From: Tipula vernalis
Taxonomy: Eukaryota > Arthropoda > Insecta > Diptera > Tipulidae
DNA length: 64,000 nucleotides
NCBI GenBank assembly: GCA_958295665.1
Contig: OY282560.1
Span: 92,728,311-92,792,310, forward strand
Reading direction: 5' to 3'
In this document: piece after piece, positions 44,675-57,929 of the stretch
Layout: each line of letters begins with the position of its first letter
Numbering within the stretch: the stretch's first letter is position 1
Notes under the pieces: generated by a model
What the model was told of the DNA's origin: nothing
What the model saw: the letters and a program-made list of their open reading frames with translations, nothing else
The model's database searches: none
Program-made: the position numbers and the translations under genes

Positions 44675-45345
44675 CTCAACTTTTTTGAATAACACAACCC
44701 TCAACCCCAGCTCTACCTTTATCTCAACCCCACACTCCCCTCAAACAAAACACTCAACCCAATCCTTAAATCAACACGGTTTGAAAACTGCATGCGTATA
44801 TGAACTCAAAACTCAATCTATCTTCCAACTCAACTCCAAATAAATACTCAAATGAACCCCTCAGCCCCAAGTCAACACTCTAATCGGCCACATTTAAACC
44901 TTCAATCCTCTATTTTCCAACTCAACCCTTAACTTACCCTAAATAAATCCCCAAATTAACCCCTCGCTTAACTCCAACTTACCTTTAACCCAACTTCCAA
45001 CTCAATCCTCAACTCGGTTCTAAACTTAACACTGAAATCAAACTCAAACTAAAGGAAGTTCGAAAATTGCATGCGTACATAAAATTAACAAGATTACGTT
45101 CCAATAACTCCCAGTCGCCCCTAACTCAACCCTCAACTCAACGCCACCACAAACAACTTAACCACAAACTCAATCCTAAATCTATACATGGTCCTATTCC
45201 AAATTCCTACTCAACCTGCAACATCACCCCAAAAAAATCTCGGCACTAACCCAATCCCAACTAGACCTGAACCTCCACCCTAATTCTACCCTTAACTTAA
45301 TCTCAAACTCATCGCCCAACTCAACTCCCAAATCAACAAATCAAG
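44675..45345. repeat. CTCAA-rich array 3
   Basis: Same degenerate repeat, with two copies of the internal landmark: AAAACTGCATGCGTATATGA near 44784 and AAAATTGCATGCGTACATAA near 45063, each preceded by TCAACACGG or AGGAAGTTCG and followed by CTCAA units. A weak match to the conserved tail follows at 45346-45445 (ATTACCACGTATTAATAA, TTTTAGGTTACTTCATG). Confidence 0.9.
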
Positions 45346-45445
45346 CCAGTAAAGGTCAATCTGGATCGAAAATTAAGTGATATTACCACGTATTAATAAA
45401 CACGTGATTTTAGGTTACTTCATGTCAGGTATGACATACAGCTTA

Positions 45446-48135
45446 AACTTAAGGATCTACAAAACGTCAAGAAAATTCATTTTGTACAAAAAACCGGTAA
45501 ATTGCCACCATATATATATTCATATAAAAGGCTGGCAGACTTATGTATACCAACAATATAGAAAACAACAAGGATGAAATAAGACTGAAAATTTTTCCTA
45601 TGTTCTACAAATGCAACATTAAGGTTTTCGGAGGAATCTGTGAATGTAAAACAGTTAAGACCGCAAATATGGTTAACGTATCGAATCGGCAAAATTTGTT
45701 ATAAAGTCAAGATTTAATCCTTTTGAAGATAACTAATACAATGAATTTTATTAATGATAAAAATTTGGAAATCACTTCTACTATAGGGTCAAAGACGCTC
45801 ATTTTTATCGACTTTATATGACATCATAACCTTTAAGTGCTCATATACGTATTGTATGCTACAAAAATAAATTTTTTATGTGTGCAATTTATCAAAATCG
45901 TGGGCGCTGTTATTTGTTTTCTTCAGTCTACCTTTGTTGAACCTGTTTTATACTTATGTATGACAGTTTAAGAAGACATCTTTTGTATTTATAGTAAAAA
46001 ATGTGTTTTAAAGGGGGTTTACAGAGCACCTTATTTATGTGTCTTTAACTTCCTTTATGTGCGTAAATATTAGAAAAGAATACAAAAGGACGTTCTTGAA
46101 TGAATTTAACCACAAATCGATACATATTTATGTAGGTTTCGAAATTAATGATGATAAACGACGTTTTATTGGAGTTTTTGAGTTTCATTAATTTATGAAT
46201 TTACATAAAACTATTAAATTGCAAAAAAAATGTAAATATGTGCATAGTTTTATTGCTACATGAATTTAGCACCTGTGTGTAAAATAAAATTAATGAGACA
46301 ATTTATCGCGAATTAAATTCATATTAACAAATTTGATTATTCCGTCTATTATCGTATCGCTATGGCACTCCTGGCACTCATTAATTTGAAATACCGTAAA
46401 TTTATTTTAAAATAATTCTAGAGTTGTTCGATGAATAATTGATAGAATAATTTTGCCCGTAAATTAGATTCCTGTGTATATTGTAAGTTAATTTCACTAA
46501 TGCGGTGAAGTAGCCATAGCAGCACAAAAGAAAAAGTCAGTACACGACACAGGAAAAACCACAACACATGAAAGCAGATAATTTAAAGTTTGTAATATAA
46601 TTTTGTTAAGATAATTTATAATAAAGAAAATTTAATCATAGTGCAACAATGAAAATATCTTTTATTGAATGTTTTTGTGTTTTCATTTTGTAAATGGTGG
46701 ACAGTGTGCAGCGAGAATACACCAACCGATTATAACAGTGCCAATAATTGTTAGCGCTATTTAGTGTGCTAAACAGTATGTCAGGTATTTCGTAAAACAT
46801 TAAATACCTACACATCACAATATATGTATTTATTGAAAATACACAGCCAATAGCCATCCAAAAATTCCATTTGTCAATTTCAGAGAAACAAAAAGTAGTT
46901 CGAAAATAATTTTATTGTTTAGTCTGTCAGTCGGTTTGTCTGTTAAATTATCTGGCGGCCTATTCGGCCCATCGGCCAAACACCACCAGATGAAACTAAA
47001 AAAAATGTAACACAATTACTGTCGATACTGAAACAAATGTTAATATATTACTGTAGAAGAAGAATATTAGCGAACTATGGGGCATTCTTAGTCCAATCGG
47101 CCACCTCCATGCGCGTTTCAATTTTTGAGATAAAAAAACATTTTTGGGCTTAAAATTTTCTATAATACCATATATGAAGTTTTTATGGCGTCTTTAAATT
47201 TTCAAAATGGCGGAAAAAATTATCTGAAACAAAATTGTTATAAAAACGTAATTTTAACTCGGTTAATTTACTCAAAAGTGTTTTTGGAGTCACTGATTGG
47301 TTATACTTAGATAATGGACTTTATTTTTAATGGCTTTTCCTTTCTTTTCTTTTTAAAAACAAAAAAATTATAAACTTTATTTTATTTTGACGACCGAAAT
47401 ACCACACTCCATGACTCCACACGTCTAATCTTCTTTCTTTTTATGTTCGTACTAAATGAAATATGAAAACCGACACGACTACAAAAGTTATTTGTTTTTT
47501 CTTTTAAGCGATCGACGCGACGTTTAGAACTTCACAGGTTAAAAACCCTGATCGCACGATGGCAATACTATATGTCTTTAAATAATGTTTAAAAATTACG
47601 AAATTAATCTTATCCATAAACCCCACCTTGAAGGGTTAAGGACTTTTAACAATTCAATGACATCAATAAACAAAACTTAAAAAGAATCAAATTCATCAAT
47701 TAATTATAATTATATTCCCTATTTAAGGGATTGTAAATGTCGGCGACTAAAAACTGCACCACAATTGGAACACAGCCAGGAACAGAACAGACGAACACAC
47801 TCAAGCATATCTTAGTCAGTGCTTTTTGTACGCACAAACAATTTTCATGCCGTTGGTAATACACGCGTATTAATGCTCAACCATACGACATCCCTACTGA
47901 AGCAATAAACTACATATTAAAATATAATTCACGAAATTCCAACTCTTAAAAAATCAAATGGCAAAGCTACTTACAAAGTTTTGGAAATAAATTCTACATT
48001 ATACATTATTATACAAGATTCAAATTAAAAACAAACTATTGAAAAATTACGAATTAACTTAAGCTACTGATTGTAGAAACAAAATTATAAAATATAAAAT
48101 AAGTCTTGATTTCTTCATGAAGGTTTAGTCCTCAA
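45446..48135. other. Unassigned; may include the BEL/Pao 3' LTR
   Basis: No coding motif in 2.7 kb of AT-rich DNA. For the BEL/Pao element to the right, which reads leftward, the 3' LTR should lie between about 47100 and 48130. GCACGATGGCAATAC at 47554-47568 resembles GCACAGTGGCAATAC at 54495-54509 at the other edge of the element. Complete LTRs could not be delimited. Confidence 0.4.
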
Positions 48136-48139
48136 TGGG

Positions 48140-49204
48140 TAGTCAAGCTAATTTTACTATGCCCCGTTTGTATTGACCTTGTTTCGTTTTTACCATTGCA
48201 CAACGAACTTTACCATCCGATCCTGGAAACACTTCGGTAACTCTTCCCGTTAACCAATGCATCGGTGGTAAATTCTCTTCGGCGATAATTACAAGTTCGC
48301 CAACCTATAAATCATCCATTGCAATCTTATGTATTTTACGATTTTGGAGAGATTGGATGTACTCAGTTCTGAACCTCTTCCAGAAGTATTGCACCATTTG
48401 TGTGACTTGTTTCCATTAATTTAAATGATTTACAGGTAAGGTCGTAATATCTGGTTCAACTAATGATGTAATGGCTGCCCCTGTGAGAAAATGACCCGGT
48501 GTGAGAGGTTCCAAGTCATTTGGATCCGACGATAATTCAGTCAGCGGGCGCGAATTCATCACTCTTTCAATCTCAACTACAAGAGTATACATTAGTTCCA
48601 GGGTCATTATTATGGGTCTGACGATTCGCCTTAAATGATGTTTTAGAATGGGTGAGGGATGAATCTCCATTGAACACCTTCATTGGCACAGAATGATGCA
48701 ATTTCATGTGATTGACTTCGGATGACACCTTCAATTTCCAGCAATTTGTTATGTGCCCCTACAAAGTTGGTACCGTTATCACTCCAAACAATTCCATTGC
48801 GACCACATCTATTGAAGAAGCGTTTCAGACATGCAACAAATGAGTCAGTGGTTGCGTTTTCGACTATCTCGCAATGCACTGCTTTTGTTGCAAAGCAAAT
48901 AAAAATACAAACGTAGACTTTGTTGTACGTGTCCTTATGTTGGATTCGTGTTCATGACGTATTATCAACATGGTAAAATGATGTTGTGGTAATAAATATT
49001 GATGCTTTTGATCAAAACTTAATGAACTTTTCCTGACTCGACCACCAACACGTAACAATTGTTTATCATCAAGAAATGGATTCAAGCTCAAAATCTTGCT
49101 GTTGTTGGATAGTTTTCTGTCAATTAGCAAGCTCTTGATTTTAGCTTGAAATGCATTTCTCTGTACTAGATGAATAAGTATTTTATTTGCAATATCCAAC
49201 TCGG
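48140..49204 (-). pseudogene. BEL/Pao element 1, integrase and C-terminus
   Basis: The minus strand encodes RVGGRVRKSSLSFDQKHQYL, LPQHHFTMLIIRHEH, GIVWSDNGTNFVGAHNKL, FCANEGVQWRFIPHP, VMNSRPLTELSSDPNDLEPL, TPGHFLTGAAIT and the C-terminal EENLPPMHWLTGRVTEVFPG and DGKVRCAMVKTKQG. These are the BEL/Pao integrase zinc-binding, core and terminal domains. The SDNGTNF Asp is kept. Frameshifts near 48650 and 48870 and an in-frame stop near 48305 inactivate it. The coding match ends exactly at the 11-bp duplication at 49194-49204 and resumes at 52582. Confidence 0.93.
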
Positions 49205-49312
49205 GTTGGGTACGAAATTTCCCATTACAAAATCTTTTTTACAAAATCTCTATTACAAAATTTCTTAATTACAAAATCTCCTAAATACAACATCGCCTAA
49301 TTACAAAATCTA

Positions 49313-49405
49313 CTAATTACAAAATCTCGCATAAAATTTTCCCCGTAAATATATGAAATCGCGCGATTTCAAGGGGGCAAATTTTATGCGAGATTTTGTA
49401 ATTAG
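49313..49405. repeat. Perfect 27-bp-arm hairpin
   Basis: Positions 49313-49339 are the exact reverse complement of 49379-49405 (CTAATTACAAAATCTCGCAT... on the left). The loop of 39 bases contains a second short dyad, AAATCGCGCGATTT. It sits at the inner edge of the left inverted end. Confidence 0.97.
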
Positions 49406-49445
49406 GAGAAAAGTGATTGTGTTTGTGTGTGTGTCTTTGATTATC

Positions 49446-50636
<1,191 letters not shown>

Positions 50637-50649
50637 TATGTGTGTGTTT

Positions 50650-50687
<38 letters not shown>
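50637..50687. repeat. (GT)n tract 2
   Basis: About 50 bp of GT with a few TTTG/TATG variants. It separates R1 fragments A and B. Confidence 0.97.
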
Positions 50688-50689
<2 letters not shown>

Positions 50690-50690
<1 letters not shown>

Positions 50691-52345
50691 TTTTTGTTTT
50701 TGTTTTTTTGTGACGGAGGGGGGGACCTTCGATAGGCTTCACATGCGGACCATTACCCAACATGTGAGAGTGTCGGATTTTTACCGACCAAACCCCCGAT
50801 AAACTATGCCGTTCGGCCCCGTGGACTATCGTTAGGTATTACTTCACGAGGCCGGCTCAGCCTAGGCTGGTTGCCACTCTTCTCCTAAAGGTCATCTTCT
50901 CCAATGAGTTGTGCATTCACTCTGATTGCTTTCTCACTGGAAGTAATGAGATGTGTCTTGTACGACAGTCTGGAATCAATCGTTACCCCCAGATACCTAA
51001 TGGATGGCTGACTGACTATTTTTTGGGAACCAACCTCTAAAGTTATGCTCTCCATTATTTTCCTGCCAGTGATTAGGACAGCTCCGGTCTTATGCTCCAC
51101 TAGCTGGAGACCAGTCGATACTAACCACTGCTGGATGAGTCGGACCGTCCTGTTGCAGATTTCCACGATTTCCTCCCTGTGTTTTGCGACAACCACAACC
51201 GCGATGTCGTTCGCAAAACCGACCACCCGAGCTTCAATTGGTATGGGGAGTCGAAGCACACCATCGTACATCACATTCCAGAGTGTCGGGCCTAGCACTG
51301 ATCCTTGAGGGAATCCACCAGTTACCTTAAATATTTTCATCCCATCTTCGGTCTTATACTTGAGGATCCTCTGGTTGGAGTAGCTCGCAACTACTCTCAA
51401 TAGGTAGGTCGGTACTTCCATATGGGTTAGTGCGTTAAATTTGCAGCTCCAATTCGCCGTGTTGAAAGCATTCTTTACGTCCAGAGTCACTACAGCACAG
51501 TACTGTTTCCTACCATGCAACCACCTGGAACCAGCTATTGCCCCCTGCGCCGTATCTACCACGAACTTAATCGCATCCATCGTCGAGTGCGCCTTCCGAA
51601 AGCCGTATTAATGTTCTGCCAGGTCACCCGCTGCAACGATAGCTTCCTGCAACCGGTCACAAACAATCCTCTTTAACATCTTGCTTCAGTGTCCAATAAG
51701 CAGATTGGGTGATAGGAGGACGGCTCTCCTGGTTGTTTGTCTTCTTTCGGCAACAATACTAGCCTTTGTTCCTTCTACTTACTAGGGTAGATTCCTTCTA
51801 CTAAGCATCCAGTGTATACCTCAGTGAAGATGTTTGGGTACGCTTGGACAGCCGAATTCAATGCTATGTTCGGAACGCTGTCCGGGCCAGGAGTTTTATC
51901 GTTCCCTATTCTGGAACATGTTCCCTACTCAATATTTCCTACTGGCAGGGACGTAAGTGACAGCGATCGCTCGATCTTGCCACTTGGCGTCATCCTTGTC
52001 GGAGATCTCCGAATTTTCCCACTCTTTTTGAAAACGTCAGCGAGTTTAACCTCTTCGCCCGTATTAATGAACTTTGTCGCATTATCTGTTATCTCGGCCT
52101 ACTTGCCCACTCCCTAAAACCGCCGGTACTGAGGTTCCGAGCCCCTGCACCGTAACACAAACTTCTTTCAGACCTACCATTGAGTACAATTTTCGGGTGT
52201 ACCTACCCTAGCATTTTATACCTACTGCCAGGTGGTAGAATGCAGCCGCTCCTCCTAGAGAACAGACGCTGACCAGGGAGCCTCCCACTGTGGGCAGACG
52301 CTTCTGGATTTTTGAGAGGTTATACCGCCTCACTCGGACCTGGGA
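50690..52345 (-). pseudogene. R1-clade non-LTR fragment A
   Basis: In minus sense, 52117-51790 encodes the pre-RT block (ATKFINTGEEVKLADVFKKS, PGPDSVPNIALNSAVQAYPN). After frameshifts comes FRKAHSTMDAIKFVVDTAQG and CAVVTLDVKNAFNTANWSC, then GGFPQGSVLGPTLWNVMYDG, VVGFANDIAVVVVAKH and KTGAVLITGRK. The catalytic pair reads AND (51206-51217) where family members have ADD, so one Asp is Asn. The frame stops in the palm at 50885; a deletion then joins a 3' UTR like that of fragment B, and the piece ends at (GT)n tract 2. 52120-52345 was not recognised. Confidence 0.92.
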
Positions 52346-52412
52346 GTGTGTGTGTTTGTGTGTGTGTGTGTGTGTGAGAGTGTGCTGTGTATGTGTGTGT
52401 GTATGCGCGTGT
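52346..52412. repeat. (GT)n tract 3
   Basis: An imperfect GT tract with GAGAG and CTG interruptions, at the 5' edge of R1 fragment A in minus-strand sense. Confidence 0.95.
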
Positions 52413-52592
52413 TCACAAATGTCGCTGCCATCCCAAACAACACAATTACTCAAAAGGAGGTTTTAGGAGATTTTGTAATTAGGAGATTTTATAATTAGCA
52501 GAATTTGTAATTCGAAGATTTTAAAGAAAATAGGAGATTTTGTAGCTGAGACTATGAAATGAGGGATTACGTACCGCTCCCATCCAACTCGG

Positions 52593-53300
52593 TACAATCT
52601 GGTGGTCCAAGTTTTCGATTGGATTTTGCTTTTTTCTGTATTTTCATATTTTGAATAAATCGTAAACAGTATGCTGTAATACGCAGTAATTTTGTGTATC
52701 CACTGTTTCGTAACATCAATGATACATATCTTCGTTTTCGACATGTATGAATGTGAACACATTTGGTTTCAACTCCGGCAAATCAACCAAATTAAAGAAA
52801 AATTTGTTAGGCCATGACGATTCCAATTGAGTCAAAAACAATGGTCCGTAACACCAGGATTGACACTTTACGAGTTCCGCAGGCATGATTCCTCTCGATA
52901 CAACATCTGCCGCATTGTTTTTGCTATCAACATGCCTCCAATGCATAGTTTCCGTTAACTCCTGTATCATTGTTACACTGAGCTGCGTTAAGTTCGAGCC
53001 TTGGTATCGAAGTAACCTGCAAGGAAGCTACACGAGACTTGGAACAAATCAAATTCACCACAATACCCTCCGACGTACAACTTTGCAAATTTAAACAGGC
53101 ACCATATGCCACTTGTGACGCGTCGGCAAAACCATGAATCTTAAAATAAGTACCGTCCTTTGGAACAATACACCGATTGAGACTGATATCATTAATGTGA
53201 GTCAATTCCGACTGAAACCTTTTCCAAGACTGTTTGATTGGGTGTGGCAGTTCCTCGTCCCATTGAACTTTACTCAACCATATTTGTTGCATAATTAATT
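52593..53300 (-). pseudogene. BEL/Pao element 1, RNase H region
   Basis: The minus-strand frames encode WLSKVQWDEELPHPI, YFKIHGFADASQVAYGACLN, CSKSRVASLQVTSIPRLELN and WRHVDSKNNAADVVSRGIMP, the BEL/Pao RNase H (first Asp in GFADAS, Glu in RLEL). A frameshift falls near 52970. The sequence joins smoothly to the integrase part once the 49205-52581 insertion is removed. Confidence 0.93.
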
Positions 53301-53309
53301 TGGCTACAA

Positions 53310-54150
53310 CAAGTATTGGTGCTATTAACCCTAGAGGGTCAAAAAGCTTAGCAATGCAATATAAAACATATCTTTTGTAATCAAAGCATCAGAATTCACT
53401 GATTTAATATTGAAATGAAATGTGTCTGTGTGGGAGTTTCAACAAATTCCTAACGTTTTAATAGTCTCGTTAGAGTCGTGAGCAGTTTCACGATGCTCAA
53501 TAGGAATATTTTCCAACAATCTGTTATTGTTTGAAGCCCATTTGCTAAAAAAAAAACTGTCTTTTGATGCGAGTGGAAAGCGAATTGCTTCATCGATTGC
53601 CAATCTTTGCAAAACTTTTGTAGCACGATACGGCACAGACGATGTGCCGTATGTCACTGTCAACAGCTTGTAAGAACGAATCGGTTCTGCGGGATTTTCC
53701 CTTCAAAATATTTGTTGTAATCGAGTGTGTTCAGCACAAACATTTATCTGTCTGTAAATTTTCGATATGTCTGTTGTCGTTACATATGTGTACAAGCGGA
53801 AATTTAAAACAGTCATAATTAATTCAGAATGTATAATAGGCCCTACCATCAGCATGTCATAGGTATGTTCCTGTCGAAGTTTTCACCGATGCATCGAATA
53901 CGACTCTAAGCTTTGTCGTACTCGAATCTGGCTTTAACACTGCATGGTGCAGAAGAAAATATTCAGGCAACATGCCTGAATCAACATTTGACCTCTCATC
54001 ATTTGGAACCATGTGTCCCAACAATTAATACTCTCGCATAAACTGTATATATTCATTTCGTAGATCAACATCCTTCATTAATTTGAACTCCAGATACTCA
54101 AATCGTTTTAGCGCCATATTACGCGAATCTCCCAATCGATAGACATCTTT
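53310..54150 (-). pseudogene. BEL/Pao element 1, reverse transcriptase
   Basis: The minus strand reads MREY, GMLPEYFLLHHAVLKPDSST, TKLRVVFDAS, then TVTYGTSSVPYRATKVLQRL and IRFPLASKDS, continuing directly with FFFSKWASNNNRLLENIP. The piece between FPLA and FSKW, where YVDD belongs, is deleted (near 53560). Several stops also interrupt 53700-53900. The VFDA motif remains, but the enzyme is dead. Confidence 0.9.
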
Positions 54151-54152
54151 CT

Positions 54153-54510
54153 TTAGTGGCAAATGCAAACCGTATAACGACCATTTTCGTCACGTGAATG
54201 AGAACTGTCAAACAAACGCTCACATTCGCGTTCTTCTGATGTCAATACTGCTTTTTCATTGAGCGATTCGATTTCCCAAAACCGTTGAATCTTTCTATCA
54301 ATACTCAACTCGGAATCAATGTCACAATTAATTGATGATAAAAAGAAATTAAAATTGTCTTCACATTTATCCCCGATAATCCATCCTAAAACTGTATTGT
54401 GTAAAGAGGGCATATCTGCCGATATTTCACACTGACCTGTTTTTAAAATTTTACAATATAACACTGCACCTCGCAGTAGATCAAGAGCCTGATCGCACAG
54501 TGGCAATACA
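54153..54510 (-). pseudogene. BEL/Pao element 1, protease-RT linker
   Basis: The 117-codon frame reads LGWIIGDKCEDNFNFFLSSI, then KIQRFWEIESLN, LTSEERECERLF and RDENGRYTVCICH. This is the conserved segment between the aspartic protease (end LGW...G) and the RT of BEL/Pao elements (family FWE.E.......T.EE...E..F..T...D..GRY.V.LP). The protease core and gag upstream are missing. The match ends near the GCACAGTGGCAATAC phrase at 54495-54509. Confidence 0.9.
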
Positions 54511-54529
54511 AATATTTTATTAGTTTTTT

Positions 54530-54790
54530 AAAATTCCAAGATGGCAGATCGAGAAGTGACCAATTTTTCGACGTTCATGAAGTAAACGATGTTCAATAGG
54601 AAGTTTTCGGGGTCGCTGATCACGAATTTGAGGTCAGAATTTTAAAATTCAAGATAGCGGATCAAATATGGCCGAAGAAAGGACTAATTTTTCGACTTCA
54701 TAAAAATCAATGAAACATGATCTGATGGGTTTTCGGAGTCGCTGATCATGAATTTAGGATCAACATTTGAAAATTCAAGACCCACACGTG
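54530..54790. repeat. 126-bp tandem repeat, two units
   Basis: TTTTCGG(G/A)GTCGCTGATCA recurs at about 54604 and 54730, with AATTCAAGA and GGATCA blocks in register and AATTTTTCGAC near the start of each unit. A related phrase (TTTTTGGAGTCACTGATTGG) lies at 47281 near the other edge of the BEL/Pao element. Confidence 0.75.
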
Positions 54791-55148
54791 GTTGCTGGGA
54801 TCCTTTCTTCATTTGTACCATAAACGATCCATATTGAAAACTATAATATGTCACTATAGAAACTATTTTAATCGATAGTCGAGGTCTCCAAGTTTATCCC
54901 CCACTACCTTGGAGGGCAGAATCCGGGATGCCTCATATGAATAAATAGCTTCAATCATCCTCGAACATAAACCGTCCAAAGTTAGTCCCATTTTCTCTGA
55001 GAGTTGCAAACTGAGATTTACAAACGATTTTATTCAATAGTCAAGGTATTTGAGTTCATCCTCACCCCTTATAGAACGGATTACAGGCCCCGCACCTTTT
55101 CATATTAAATTTGGTACTTTTCGGATAGAATCCCCGAAAACCCTCTAG
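54791..55148. other. Unassigned sequence
   Basis: No coding motif or clear repeat. It contains AATCGATAGTCGAGGT and TTCAATAGTCAAGGT phrases that echo each other. Confidence 0.4.
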
Positions 55149-55164
55149 CATTTCAAATTAAACC

Positions 55165-55400
55165 TTTAGCAAATTATATGTAAGGCCAATTAGGATGGAA
55201 CTTGGATATTTCTTAGCAGGATTTAGTGAAAATTGTCATCCATGATTAAAACGGGATTCTTAAATGGTTTTTGGATAAAATTAAGGAATATAGCACAAAA
55301 ATAAATAAATGAAATTTGGCATGTGCGTTGGAAATGGAATTCTAAAATGATTTTTAGATGAAGTTATGGAATATAGCAGCAACTTTATCTAAAATTCATT
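55165..55400 (-). repeat. 106-bp family, reverse units
   Basis: Landmarks in reverse sense: CCAATTAGGATGGAACTTGG, TTCTTAGCAGGATTTAGTG and GGAAATGGAATTCTAAAATG. Two units run toward a turning point near 55400, where the forward units start with AAAATTCATTTTAGAACCCC. Confidence 0.85.
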
Positions 55401-56430
55401 TTAGAACCCCATTTTCATCGCACATGTTAAATTTCATCATAATCGGTTAAGAAATAGCCAAGTTTCATCTTATTTGTCCTTATTCCAGAACTTTATACAA
55501 AAATCACTTTAGAATCGCATTTCCTTCGCAGATGTCAAATCCGTTAATAAATAGCCAAGTTCTGTCCTAGTTGGCCATATTCCAGAACTTCATCTAAAAA
55601 TCATTTTAGAATAACATTTCCATCTCACATGTCAAATTTCATCATAATCGGTTGAGAAATAGCCAAGTTCCATCGTTCTTGGCCATATTACAGAACTTTA
55701 CTCAAAAATCATTTTAGAATCACATTTCCATCATCCACATCAAATGTCATCATAATCGGCTAAGAAATAGCCAAGTTTTATCATCATTGGCCATATGATT
55801 TGGTTATGCAAGAATGATTTTAACGGGTGGTCCATCTAGAGTTTGCAATTTCAACTACCGGTTATTTCGAGTGTGGCAACACTTACGTCATTCGTGTTGT
55901 GACAGAAAACTAGTTTAATGTTTGACATTTACAAAATGGGTCGCTTTACAGTTACTAAATGGATCGCTTAGGAGCCCATACAATCGAAAATGGTCTGAAA
56001 AATTGGGTTGACAGAATCGGGTACTGTAAAGCCAGTCGTAGGGAAGTCATTTGAATGTAATTGTGTTCCATACTTAATGGCAATGAATACTCTTTCTAAT
56101 AAAACAAACAGCTTTGAAAAATATTCATTCGTCTTTGAATTTAGAGCCAAATTAAATTGCAAACGTTAGATGGACCAGCCTTTAGAATCCCGTTTCCAAC
56201 GCAAATATCTAATTTCATCATAATCGGTTTAGGAATAGCCAAGTTCCGTCCTCATTGGCCATATTCCAGAATTTTACCCAAAAATAATTTTAGAGTCCCG
56301 TTTTCAACGCACAAGTCAAATTTCACCATAATCCATTCAGGAATAGCCAAGTTCCATCCTACTTGACAATATTCCAGAACTTTGTCTAAGAATAATTTGA
56401 AAATCCCATTTCCATTGGAAATGCTGGATC
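55400..56430 (+). repeat. 106-bp family, forward units
   Basis: Landmarks repeat about every 100-110 bp: AAAATCATTTTAGAATC, CATTTCCATC, CATCATAATCGG, AGAAATAGCCAAGTTCCATC and GGCCATATTCCAGAACTT. One unit is split by the MITE at 55823-56182. The last unit fades near 56430, where the CTCAA array begins. Confidence 0.92.
55823..56182. mobile_element. 360-bp MITE of mariner type
   Basis: The ends are ACGGGTGGTCCATCTAGAGT, continuing TTGCAATTT, and inverted AAGGCTGGTCCATCTAACGT, continuing TTGCAATTT. The flanking TA on each side (55821-55822, 56183-56184) and the surrounding repeat unit, whose consensus ATTTTAGAATCC is split at TTTA, give a clear TA target duplication. Inside, an ATGGGTCGCTTTACAG stretch near 55937 may be the start of a lost transposase frame. 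It is a deletion derivative of a Tc1/mariner-type element. Confidence 0.92.
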
Positions 56431-56439
56431 ACCAAATTA

Positions 56440-56770
56440 ACGGCCAACCCAGCCATCAACTAAATCACGAAATCAACCCTTAATCCACATTCAAATTAAC
56501 CCTTAACCCAACCGAACAACTCACACCACAATGCAAGCTAACTAAATCCTAGTTCTACGTCAACTCAACTTAGCTCGACCCAAATCTCGACCTTCTGCTC
56601 AACTCTACACTTATTTCCCAACCCAATCCCAAAATTAACTCGATTCTAAAGCTACATGCGTGTATCAACTCAACTCAATCTAACCTGATATTAAACCCTA
56701 AACTCGGCCTCAAATTAATCCCTCTAACCGAACTTCTCTTTCAAATCCAACTCAATTTCAACTCAAATCC
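56440..56770. repeat. CTCAA-rich array 4
   Basis: It starts directly after the last 106-bp unit (AACGGCCAACCCAGCCATCAA) and holds the landmark GCTACATGCGTGTATCAACT near 56651. It passes directly into the CATACC array. Confidence 0.88.
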
Positions 56771-56774
56771 TACT

Positions 56775-57312
56775 CACCATCATACCGGCATACGTACGGT
56801 TAACAATCCTTCCATCATACCATTTTCCATTATACTATCATACCATCATGACACTATACCATTAAACCATTACACAATCATATAATCATACCAGCTTACC
56901 ATCATACCACTATACCATCGTATCATCATACATAATCATACCATCATATCACCGTACCATCGTACCATCCTACTGTCAGGCCATGATATCATCATACCAT
57001 CCACCGTCATACCATTATACCGTCGTATTATCATACCCTCATACCATCAGCCCCATCATTCTAGAATAAATATTGTCATAATATCGTACATTGTATCACA
57101 TATATAATCATACCATCACACAATAATATCAATCCATCATACCACTATATCATCATAACATTACCCAATCATACTATCATACGATCATACCATCGTTCTG
57201 TCATACCATCGTTCAATTATACCATCGTACCAACATACCATCATACCGTCTTACCATCATACGATCATACCATTATACCATCATAGCAACATACCATCAT
57301 ACCATTGTACCA
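56775..57312. repeat. CATACCAT-type simple satellite
   Basis: About 540 bp of degenerate ACCATCATAC / CATACCATTATACC decamer-like units, with frequent single-base changes and short gaps. No ORF. It occupies the middle of the fold-back-like composite. Confidence 0.95.
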
Positions 57313-57319
57313 TCATGTA

Positions 57320-57560
57320 GGTTTTACACTTCAAACTGAACTTTTTACATTTCAAATTGAATCTTTTACATTTTAAATTGAACCCTTGACAAATTATATG
57401 AATGGACAATTAGGATGGAGCTCGGCTATTCCTTAACCGACTAAGATAAAAATTGACATGTGCGTTGGAAATGGGATTCTAAAATGATTTTTGGATAAAG
57501 TTTTGTAATACGGTCAATAAAAATATAACTTAGCTATTAACCGACTATAGTATAATGAAC
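57320..57560 (-). repeat. Edge-like tandem 17-mers plus reverse 106-bp unit
   Basis: Three tandem variants of TTTTACATTTCAAATTGAA lead into CAAATTATATGAATGGACAA, then a reverse 106-bp unit (GGAAATGGGATTCTAAAATG). Sequence 57561-57929 after it was not recognised. Confidence 0.8.
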
Positions 57561-57929
57561 TTTGACAAAAATTATTTTTAGACGAGGTTGTGAGGAATAT
57601 ATCAATATGGCTTCTATAAAGTTGTCTTTTTAGATTTCTGTGAATCATGCAGCTGTTGAGGTTTCTTTAACACAGCTTAAACTTACTATTGCTAAACTAT
57701 CAAGATTATCTCCATAACATTATTCAAGTTCCATTCGAAACCTTTTTTGCCAATCCTCCACTTTATCTTTATATTATCTTTTCTGAGTATTTGCTGTCAG
57801 AGCGATAAGTTTGGCCTTGTTTAGAAAAATATAGTGTGTAGCGGACACGCGCCTCAGTATCGAAACTAATAACGGTAGTGCAGAGTTTCGGATTTAGAAA
57901 TATTATCTTAAATCCTCATTCCCAATCTC

